DNA of 10,374 nucleotides from Pseudomonadota bacterium (GTDB lineage: Bacteria > Myxococcota_A > Polyangia > Haliangiales > Haliangiaceae), in contig JAEYYY010000522.1 in NCBI GenBank assembly GCA_023430775.1, positions 1-10,374 of the forward strand, read 5' to 3'. Within the stretch, counting starts at the first letter, position 1; each line of letters begins with the position of its first letter. The notes beneath the pieces are model-generated. The model was not told the DNA's origin. It saw nothing but the letters and a program-made list of their open reading frames with translations, and ran no database searches. Below are positions 1 to 5,639 of this stretch, piece by piece. A program made the position numbers and the translations under genes.

Positions 1-391
1 CCACACGCTCCGGTGCGTCGTGCTCCAGCGCGCCGTGCTCCAGCGCGCTCTCGCCACGAGCTCGCGATGGGATCGACCAACCCTTGGCGGCATGGCGCCT
101 TGGCGGCCCCTCTGGAACACGGCCTACGGTCAACACGTCCACACGCTCCCGTACGTCGTGCTCCAGCGCGCCGTGCTCCAGCGCGCTCTCGCCACGAGCT
201 CGCGATGGGATCGATCAACCCTTGGCGGCATGGCGCCTTGGCGGCCCCTCTGGAACACCGCCTACACGGCCTACGGTCTACACGTCCAAACGCTCCCGTG
301 CGTCGTGCTCCAGCGCGCTCTCGCCACGAGCTCGCGATGGGATCGACCAACCCTTGGCGGCATGGCGCCTTGGCGGCCCCTCTGGAACACG
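1..391. repeat. Tandem repeat array, 138/147 bp units, about 2.7 copies
   Basis: Unit 1 spans 1-138, unit 2 spans 139-285 and a shortened unit 3 spans 286-391; the array runs off the left edge. The core shared by all copies includes GAGCTCGCGATGGGATCGA and the block from the CCAACCCTTGG inverted repeat through GGCGGCCCCTCTGGAACAC. Copies differ by a few substitutions, by a 9-bp insertion in unit 2 (near 261-270) and by loss of one 15-bp sub-repeat in unit 3. Both unit lengths and both indels are multiples of three, and all three plus frames are open across the array. The frame ending in TGA at 427-429 overlaps the next gene's ATG as ATGA. Codon third positions in that frame look less G/C-rich than in the real genes here, so I read the array as non-coding or decayed coding DNA rather than a gene. 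Its function is unknown. Confidence 0.9.
19..318. repeat. 15-bp sub-repeats nested in the tandem array
   Basis: The 15-mer CGTGCTCCAGCGCGC is tandemly doubled in the first two units (19-33 with 34-48, and 157-171 with 172-186) and single in the third (304-318). The copy-number change from two to one accounts for most of the length difference of the last unit, a pattern expected from replication slippage. Confidence 0.85.
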
Positions 392-414
392 CCATCCCCG
401 TGCACGCAGTCGCG

Positions 415-420
415 AAGGAG
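415..420 (+). promoter_or_regulatory. Strong Shine-Dalgarno site AAGGAG
   Basis: AAGGAG lies 5 nt before the ATG at 426. Together with the signal peptide that starts there, it fixes the start of the 731-aa gene. It argues against the longer in-frame reading that would begin inside the tandem repeat. Confidence 0.8.
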
Positions 421-425
421 ACGCC

Positions 426-2621
426 ATGATCAGGGCGCGAATTGGAACCCTTGCTCTCGCGGTGCTCTCCGCGATCGCGATCGCACCGCCGAGCTCGCAG
501 GCTCAACCACCAGCGTTCGCGCTCGGCAAGCCGCTCCCCGACGGGCAGATGGCCGCCGGCAGCGTCAGCGTTCGCGTCATTGCGGGGTCGCCGGCATCGC
601 CGGTGATCGGCACCGAGGTCACGCTGATCGTCAACGGCCAGCCGCAGCTCGCGCGCACCGATGCGAGCGGCCGCGCCAACTTCACCGGCCTCACCGCCGG
701 TGCGCAGGTGGTCGCCAAGATCAAGGATGCCGAGGGCAAGGAGCAGAGCTCCGATCCGTTCGCGGTGCCGTCGGCCGGCGGCGCGCGCGTCATGCTGTCG
801 ACCAAGCCGTTCAACCCGGGTGGCATGGGCGGCGGTGGTGGCGGCGGTGGTGGTGGGCCGATGATGGGCGGGCAAGGGCAGGGCATGCCGGAGCCGCGCA
901 AGATGAGCGGCCAGGCGCGCCAGGATCGCGACACCGAGGCCGGCACCTACGTGGTGCGGCTGACCTACAACGATCTGGCCTCGAAGGAGCCACCGGCCGG
1001 CGTGCCGGTGTTCCTCGTCGGCTATGCCTCGGACGAGAGCGTGATCGTCGAGCAGGTGGCCTCCGACAAGGCGGGCCGCGCCGAGTTCAAGAAGCTCGAC
1101 ATGACCGGCAACGTCGGTTACTTCGCGCTCGCCAACCTGCCGCGCGGCAGCGGCGTCGACCGCCTCTACGCGATGCCGGTGCAGATGGATGGCACCGCGG
1201 GCATGCGCGCGATCCTGTCGGGCGAGAACCGCGACTCGACCGCGCCGAACCTCGACCAGTACCAGACGCAGCAGGCGACACCGACGCCGGCGGGCAAGGT
1301 CCGCGTCACCCTCGAGGGCATCGCGGAGCCGGGCATCCCGGTGAAGCTTGTCGATGCGGTGACCGGCCAGGTGGTGGCGCAGCAGGCGAGCACCGCGATG
1401 GGCGGTGATCCGGCGACGGTGTCGGGCGGCAGCAGATTCGATCCCAAGGCGGAGCTCGCCGCGGGCACGCTGCAGTTCTACGTGCACGGTGGCGTCGGCG
1501 CCGCGGATGCCGCGCTCGGCGATATCGAGGTCCGCGTGATCGCCGCCGATGCGCAGGGTCTCGACGGTGCGGGCGCCGCAAAGACGGGCGCCGACGGCAA
1601 GGTCGAGCTCCAGATCCCCGAGGCGCTGGTCGCCAAGCCGGTGCGGGCGGTGTTCAAGATCCTCGGTCGCGACTTCGTATCGGATCCGATCGATGCCTCG
1701 AAGACCGGCGGCACCGTCGACATCACCGCGCACTGGGCCGCCGGCGGCCGGCCGCACGCGCTGTTCGACGTGCCGTACAAGCCGAACCAGGTCCTCTACG
1801 CCGAGGCGCCGGTGACCGGCAAGCTCGAGGGCAACTATCGCTCGCTGCCGTTCCTCACCGCCGAGCAGACCGGCATCCACGTCGCGGTCATCGTCTATCC
1901 GCGCGTGATGGTGAAGTTCCAGATGCGCGCGATGATCGAGGACCAGCTGCTCGCGGTGTCGGGCAAGTGGACCGTCGACAACAACTCGTGGATCCCGTAC
2001 CGCGCGTCGCAGGACGGCATGCTGATCCCGGCACCGAAGCACTTCAAGGGCGGCGTGGTCGCCGACATGAACCAGAATGACGTCGCGGTGGTCCCCGGCG
2101 AAGGCTTCCGCATCCTGCGGCCGCTGCCGCCGGGCGCCGGGCGGCCGTTCGTCGCCGGCTTCTCGCTGCCGGTGGACGATGGCACCGCGCAGTGGTCGCT
2201 CGATCTGCCGCTCGGCACTGTCGGTAGCGAGATCGCGATCCGGCAGACGCCCGGCATGAAGGTGCAACTCCCCGAGGGTGTCGAGGGCAAGCCGGCCGAG
2301 ATGACCGACGGCTCCGTCTACTTCCGGATCGCCGACATCAAGATCCCGCGCAATCGCTCGATGGCGATGACCATCACCGGGCTGCCGTCGCCGCCGGGCT
2401 GGAAGATCTGGGCGCCGCGCCTCGTCGGTATCCTCGTGGTGCTGATGATCATCGGCGGCATCACCCTCGCGTTCGTGAGCACCGCGGCGAAGACGCCCGA
2501 CACCGTCAACCTCGCGCGCAAGAACGCGCTGCTCGACGAGCTGGTCGAGCTCGAGAGGTCCGGCGCGGATAACCGGCGCCGCGAGCAGCTGATCGCCGAG
2601 CTCGAAAAGCTGTGGGGCTGA
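426..2621 (+). CDS. Secreted multidomain beta protein with C-terminal membrane anchor, first gene of the ccm operon
   Basis: A 731-aa protein I cannot assign to a named family. Residues 1-27 form a signal peptide (basic MIRAR, hydrophobic core, SSQAQ cleavage region). Around 46-122, 175-235 and 367-430 are stretches that look like small Ig-like or carboxypeptidase-regulatory-like beta domains (pattern: V.V..........T..G.a....l). A glycine tract covers about 132-149. One hydrophobic segment (663-685) would anchor the protein with almost all of it in the periplasm. A short cytosolic tail (about 696-731), rich in Leu, Glu and Arg, is probably a helix or coiled coil. The tail (KNALLDELVELE, then RRREQLIAELEKLW) recalls the conserved region after the first helix of CcmI/CcmH-type assembly proteins, but that is only a resemblance. 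The start at 426 has AAGGAG 5 nt upstream. The stop overlaps ccmA by 10 bp. Co-expression with ccmABC suggests a role in periplasmic heme or cytochrome assembly; this is inference. Confidence 0.85.
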   Translation: MIRARIGTLALAVLSAIAIAPPSSQAQPPAFALGKPLPDGQMAAGSVSVRVIAGSPASPVIGTEVTLIVNGQPQLARTDASGRANFTGLTAGAQVVAKIKDAEGKEQSSDPFAVPSAGGARVMLSTKPFNPGGMGGGGGGGGGGPMMGGQGQGMPEPRKMSGQARQDRDTEAGTYVVRLTYNDLASKEPPAGVPVFLVGYASDESVIVEQVASDKAGRAEFKKLDMTGNVGYFALANLPRGSGVDRLYAMPVQMDGTAGMRAILSGENRDSTAPNLDQYQTQQATPTPAGKVRVTLEGIAEPGIPVKLVDAVTGQVVAQQASTAMGGDPATVSGGSRFDPKAELAAGTLQFYVHGGVGAADAALGDIEVRVIAADAQGLDGAGAAKTGADGKVELQIPEALVAKPVRAVFKILGRDFVSDPIDASKTGGTVDITAHWAAGGRPHALFDVPYKPNQVLYAEAPVTGKLEGNYRSLPFLTAEQTGIHVAVIVYPRVMVKFQMRAMIEDQLLAVSGKWTVDNNSWIPYRASQDGMLIPAPKHFKGGVVADMNQNDVAVVPGEGFRILRPLPPGAGRPFVAGFSLPVDDGTAQWSLDLPLGTVGSEIAIRQTPGMKVQLPEGVEGKPAEMTDGSVYFRIADIKIPRNRSMAMTITGLPSPPGWKIWAPRLVGILVVLMIIGGITLAFVSTAAKTPDTVNLARKNALLDELVELERSGADNRRREQLIAELEKLWG

Positions 2622-3319
2622 GCGCGGTCGAGATCACCAAGCTCGCGAAGCGCTACGGCACCGAGCGCGCTCTGATCAACGTCTCTCTCGAGCTCCGTGC
2701 CGGCGCGATGACGGCGCTGCTCGGTCACAACGGCGCCGGCAAGACCACGCTGCTCGGCATCCTGTCGACGCTGGTCCAGCAGAACGACGGCAAGGTTCGC
2801 TATCGCGCCGGCGACAGCGAGATCACCGGCGATGCGCTGCGCAAGGAGATCGGGCTGCTGGCGCACGCATCGCTGTGCTACGGCGAGCTGACCGCGCGCG
2901 AGAACCTCGAGCTGTTCGCGGGCCTCTACGGCGTCGACGGCAGCAAGGCCGCGATCGACGCGATGCTCGACCGCGTCGGCCTCGACAAGCGCGCGCGCGA
3001 TCGCACGGCGCGCACGTACTCGCGCGGCATACTGCAGCGGCTCTCGCTCGCGCGCACGCTCCTGACCAGGCCCTCGCTCGTGCTGCTCGACGAGCCGTTC
3101 ACCGGGCTCGACCGCGGTGGTGCGCTGGCCTTCGGCGCCGAGATCGCCGCGCTGCGCGATGCCGGGGCGATCGTCGTCGTGGTGACCCACGACCTCGAGG
3201 CGATCGCCGGCAAGACCGATCACGTCGCGATCTTGCGGCAGGGGAAGCTGGTGTTCGAGGAGCGCGGCGCGTACGACTACGAGCAGTTGAAGGACATCTA
3301 CCACCGGCACGCGAACTGA
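2612..3319 (+). CDS. ccmA: Heme exporter ATP-binding protein CcmA
   Basis: A 235-aa ABC ATPase, a normal length for CcmA. Visible motifs are Walker A GHNGAGKTT at 38-46 (Lys44), His85 where many ABC proteins carry the Q-loop Gln, a divergent signature SRGILQRLSLAR at 137-148, Walker B LVLLDEPFTGLD (Asp160, Glu161) and the switch His193 in VTHD. The stretch LCYGELTARENLELFAGLYG is typical of CcmA. In System I maturation, CcmA with CcmB uses ATP to release heme-loaded CcmE from the CcmC-CcmD complex; it acts on the cytoplasmic face. Assignment as CcmA rather than another ABC protein rests on the adjacent ccmB and ccmC. The GTG start at 2612 lies inside the previous gene (10-bp overlap) without a clear Shine-Dalgarno site, so translation probably depends on coupling. 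Confidence 0.93.
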   Translation: MGLSAVEITKLAKRYGTERALINVSLELRAGAMTALLGHNGAGKTTLLGILSTLVQQNDGKVRYRAGDSEITGDALRKEIGLLAHASLCYGELTARENLELFAGLYGVDGSKAAIDAMLDRVGLDKRARDRTARTYSRGILQRLSLARTLLTRPSLVLLDEPFTGLDRGGALAFGAEIAALRDAGAIVVVVTHDLEAIAGKTDHVAILRQGKLVFEERGAYDYEQLKDIYHRHAN

Positions 3320-3372
3320 TGGAACGCCACACCGACAGCCGCACGCGTGCACGCCTTCGAGGGCAGACCTAG
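3319..3372 (+). other. 17-codon mini-ORF bridging ccmA and ccmB
   Basis: The ATG at 3319-3321 shares its A with the ccmA stop (TGATG). The TAG at 3370-3372 shares its G with the GTG start of ccmB (TAGTG). The frame encodes MERHTDSRTRARLRGQT, a basic and Arg-rich peptide with no recognisable motif. It fills exactly what would otherwise be a 52-bp gap, so ribosomes leaving ccmA could reinitiate, cross it and reinitiate again at ccmB. A GAGGG sequence near 3359-3363 inside it could serve as the ccmB ribosome site. Whether the peptide itself matters is unknown; chance overlap is possible. Confidence 0.35.
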
Positions 3373-4046
3373 TGTCGACGCTGTCTCACGCCGCGCGCAT
3401 CGCGATGAAGGATCTGCGGATCGAGCTCCGCAGCAAGGAGATCTTCACGACGATGGCGTTCTTCGGCGGCATGCTCGCCGTCGTCTACTCGTTCGTGTTC
3501 CCGTCGAACGCCGACATGGTCAAGGTCGCGGTCCCCGGCATGCTGTGGGTGTCGATCGCGTTCGCCGGCACCATCGGCATGTCGCGCGCCTTCGATCGCG
3601 AGCGCGAGAACGACACCATGCGCGCGCTGCTCCTTGCCCCGATCCCGCGGCTCTCGGTGTTTCTCGGCAAGTCGTTCGCGATCACCGTGCTGGTGCTCGC
3701 CGTCGCGCTGATCGTCACCCCGATCCTGTCGCTGCTCCTCGATGCCAAGCTGTTCGACGAGCCCGGCATCCTGCTGCTCTCGCTCCTGCTCGGCTCGATC
3801 GGCTTCGCCTTCATCGGCTCGGTGTTCTCCGCGGCGCTGCTCAAGGTGCGGTCGCGCGACGTCCTCTTGCCCGTGGTCATCTACCCCCTCCTGATCCCGC
3901 TGTTCATGGCGGGGACGTCGATCACCGCGGCCACGCTGACCGGAAATGACGAGAAGTTGTGGTTTTGGATGGGCTTCCTCGGAATCTACGACGCCGTGTT
4001 TTTGGTAGTGTCGCTGTGGATCTTCGAGGCCCTGGTGATCGAATGA
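3372..4046 (+). CDS. ccmB: Heme exporter membrane protein CcmB
   Basis: A 224-aa polytopic inner-membrane protein with about six hydrophobic segments, the usual CcmB size (about 220 aa). Family hallmarks visible are an N-terminal cytosolic KDLRIELRSKE, then PGMLWVSIAFAGTIGMSRAF followed by DRERENDTMRALLLAP, and later LLPVVIYPLLIPLFMAG. CcmB is the membrane subunit of the CcmAB complex that, with CcmC and CcmD, drives release of holo-CcmE for cytochrome c maturation. The GTG start at 3372 overlaps the stop of the mini-ORF and has GAGGG 8 nt upstream. The stop overlaps ccmC as ATGA (4043-4046). Confidence 0.94.
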   Translation: MSTLSHAARIAMKDLRIELRSKEIFTTMAFFGGMLAVVYSFVFPSNADMVKVAVPGMLWVSIAFAGTIGMSRAFDRERENDTMRALLLAPIPRLSVFLGKSFAITVLVLAVALIVTPILSLLLDAKLFDEPGILLLSLLLGSIGFAFIGSVFSAALLKVRSRDVLLPVVIYPLLIPLFMAGTSITAATLTGNDEKLWFWMGFLGIYDAVFLVVSLWIFEALVIE

Positions 4047-4774
4047 CTCGTTACCTCGCACCCTTCTTCGCCGTCCTCGGTGCGATCGGCTTCGCCTACT
4101 CGTTCTGGCTGATCTTCACGGATACGCCACTCCAGTACTCGTGGCAGCCGAGCGATCGGCACCTCGTGATGGCCACCGGATCGGGCTCGCTGTTCTTTAA
4201 CCAGAAGATCTTCTTCTGGCACGTGCCCCACGCGATCATGCTGTTCATCGCCGTCGGCGTCGCCGGCGTGGCCTCGATCGGCTACCTGATCAAGCGCAAC
4301 CTCAAGTGGGACGACGTCGCGCTGTCGGCCGTCCAGGTCGCCGTCGTGTTCGGCGCGGTCACGCTGCTCACCGGCTCGATCTGGGCGAAGGCCGCATGGG
4401 GTCACTGGTGGATCTGGGAGAAGCGATTGACCATGTCGCTGCTGCTGTGGATGACGCTCGTCGGCTATCTGCTGGTGCGCCGGTTCGCGGGCGCCAGCGG
4501 CGAGCGGATCGCGGCGGGCATGGCCGTGTTCGCGATGATCGGCGTGCCGTTCATCTACACCATGGTCGGCGCCGGCGATAACCATCCGCAGGCTGGCTCG
4601 GAGGGCACGGTCGCCACGATCAACGCCGACATGCGCCCCGCTTTCTGGTCGAGCATGGCGACGTTTCTGTGCTGGTTCCTCGCGCTGACGATCACGCGCG
4701 TGCAAGGCGCGCGGATGGATCGCGAGGTGCGCGAGCTGCGCGAGAAGGCTTTGGATACCGGAGTGCTCGAATGA
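4043..4774 (+). CDS. ccmC: Heme handling/export protein CcmC
   Basis: A 243-aa inner-membrane protein with six likely helices, matching CcmC length. The tryptophan-rich heme-binding motif is WGHWWIWE at 119-126, followed by KRLTMSLLLW. The usual WGxxWxWD carries Glu126 instead of Asp here, a conservative change. Two periplasmic heme-ligand histidine candidates are His60 in FFWHVPHA and His181 in the DNHPQ segment after VPFIYTMVG, matching the two axial His regions known for the family. CcmC binds heme and attaches it to the CcmE chaperone together with CcmD. The chosen start overlaps the ccmB stop by 4 bp (ATGA). An in-frame upstream start at 3959 would add 28 residues inside ccmB and is unlikely. 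The stop overlaps the next gene as ATGA. Confidence 0.95.
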   Translation: MTRYLAPFFAVLGAIGFAYSFWLIFTDTPLQYSWQPSDRHLVMATGSGSLFFNQKIFFWHVPHAIMLFIAVGVAGVASIGYLIKRNLKWDDVALSAVQVAVVFGAVTLLTGSIWAKAAWGHWWIWEKRLTMSLLLWMTLVGYLLVRRFAGASGERIAAGMAVFAMIGVPFIYTMVGAGDNHPQAGSEGTVATINADMRPAFWSSMATFLCWFLALTITRVQGARMDREVRELREKALDTGVLE

Positions 4775-5322
4775 TGAAGACGATCCTCTGCATCCTCGTG
4801 CTGGCGATGACCTCGCCGGCGCTCGCGCAGCCCGGCTCTGGCTCCGGCTCTGCCGCCGGCTCGGGCTCGGCGGCACCCGCCGGCTCCGGTTCGGCAGCCC
4901 CCGACGCCGCCGGCTCCGGTTCGGCAGCGGCCGATGCTCCGGCGGCAGGCTCTGGCTCCGCGCCGGCACCGGCGCCCGATCCGGGCTCGGCCGAGCCCAA
5001 CCCCGAGGCTCGCAAGGCGTGCGTCGAGGCGATGAACGCCGACCCCGCGTTCGCGGATCGCATCATCAAGACCGCCGAGCTGCAGCTCCACGACAAGGTC
5101 GACGCCGAGCAGGTGACCAAGGACATCTGCACGCTGCGCGATCACAGCGATTCGCAGGCCGACGTCGCGAAGAACAAGAAGCACGTGCTGATGGCCTACA
5201 TCGCGATGTGGCTGGTCGCGGCCGGCTTCGTGATCTTCATGTGGCGCAAGCAGCAGGGCCTGAAGCTCGAGATCGCGAAGCTGCGCGCTGACCTCGAGGC
5301 GGCCACCAAGGACGACAAGTGA
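4771..5322 (+). CDS. CcmD-like protein with secreted low-complexity and two-cysteine N-terminal extension
   Basis: A 183-aa protein directly after ccmC. Residues 1-20 form a signal peptide (MMKTILCILVLAMTSPALAQ). Residues about 21-76 are a Gly-Ser-Ala-Pro linker, followed by a helical, charged segment with Cys84 and Cys120. The end (138-183) is one membrane helix, AYIAMWLVAAGFVIFMW, then RKQQGLKLEIAKLRADLEAA. That C-terminal third has the look and position of CcmD, normally a 45-80-aa single-pass protein with a basic, coiled C-terminus in the cytosol; CcmD helps release holo-CcmE from CcmC. The topology fits: N-terminal part outside, tail inside. GGAG at 4760-4763 sits 7 nt before the ATG at 4771; ATG 4774 is an alternative start. 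The overlap with ccmC is ATGA. The extension's function is unknown; the paired Cys could form a disulfide or touch the CcmE/heme site (inference). Confidence 0.85.
   Translation: MMKTILCILVLAMTSPALAQPGSGSGSAAGSGSAAPAGSGSAAPDAAGSGSAAADAPAAGSGSAPAPAPDPGSAEPNPEARKACVEAMNADPAFADRIIKTAELQLHDKVDAEQVTKDICTLRDHSDSQADVAKNKKHVLMAYIAMWLVAAGFVIFMWRKQQGLKLEIAKLRADLEAATKDDK
4877..4928 (+). repeat. Direct repeat in the Gly-Ser-Ala linker coding region
   Basis: A 22-bp identical block starting CCGCCGGCTCCGGTTC occurs at 4877-4898 and again at 4907-4928, a 30-bp (10-codon) period. It encodes the AGSGSAAP-like linker units and could expand or contract in frame. Confidence 0.8.
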
Positions 5323-5633
5323 CCTCCGCGCACATCTTCTTCATCCCGGGGATGATCATCATCGGGATGTTCTTCGGCTTCATCTTCGGTGCTCGCGCCG
5401 CGCGCAACCAGATGGACGTCGAGCGCAAGCGCGAGGAGGAGCGCGAAGCCGCGCGCGCCGCCCGGGCCGCGAAGCGTGCCGACGCGAAGGTCGACGACCG
5501 CCCACCCGCCGAGGCCAAGTCGGCCGAGGTGACGTCGGAGCGCCAGTCCGAGGATGCGATCGCCGAGGAGAAGCCGGCCGCCGAGGACAAGAAGCCCGGG
5601 CCGGCGAAGAAGTCCAAGGGCAAGCGGTCCTAG
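5319..5633 (+). CDS. Small single-pass membrane protein with charged cytosolic tail, last gene of the ccm operon
   Basis: A 104-aa protein of no recognised family. Residues 5-25 form one hydrophobic helix (HIFFIPGMIIIGMFFGFIFG), followed by GARAARNQ and a long tail rich in Arg, Glu, Ala and Lys (about 33-58 probably coiled coil), ending in a basic KKSKGKRS. With no cleavable signal and a basic tail, the C-terminus should be cytosolic. The GTG start overlaps the previous stop as GTGA and has AAGGA at 5308-5312, 6 nt upstream. The overlap ties it to the ccm operon, but nothing in the sequence shows a heme or cytochrome role. The stop TAG lies within the palindrome CTAG shared with the opposing gene. 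Confidence 0.8.
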   Translation: MTSAHIFFIPGMIIIGMFFGFIFGARAARNQMDVERKREEEREAARAARAAKRADAKVDDRPPAEAKSAEVTSERQSEDAIAEEKPAAEDKKPGPAKKSKGKRS

Positions 5634-5639
5634 AGACCG
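5625..5639. terminator. Possible weak hairpin at the convergent gene ends
   Basis: CGGTC (5625-5629) and GACCG (5635-5639) pair around the loop CTAGA, which contains both stop codons. The stem is only 5 bp and there is no T-tract on either strand, so a working intrinsic terminator is doubtful. It is the only symmetric structure I see between the converging genes. Confidence 0.25.

Noticed and set aside
1..391. CRISPR array
   Set aside because: The units are 138-147 bp and repeat throughout; there are no short constant repeats with unique spacers and no cas genes.
84..425. Extension of the 731-aa gene upstream into the tandem repeat
   Set aside because: A strong AAGGAG and a signal peptide mark the ATG at 426; the extension would bury the signal peptide behind 114 repeat-encoded residues.
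13..429. Open reading frame of 138 codons through the repeat array, ending ATGA with the next gene
   Set aside because: All three plus frames are open here, and this frame's third codon positions are poorer in G/C than those of the real genes. I kept the overlap as a finding but not as a gene.
20..1408. Long frame running from the repeat into the 731-aa gene
   Set aside because: It overlaps the supported gene in another frame and encodes an Arg/Ala-rich sequence without domain or signal features.
2318..3352. 344-codon minus-strand frame opposite ccmA
   Set aside because: A shadow of ccmA and the end of the 731-aa gene, with no recognisable features.
4832..4990. Collagen-like or silk-like repeat domain
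   Set aside because: The Gly-Ser-Ala-Pro run has no Gly-X-Y periodicity and is better read as a flexible secreted linker.
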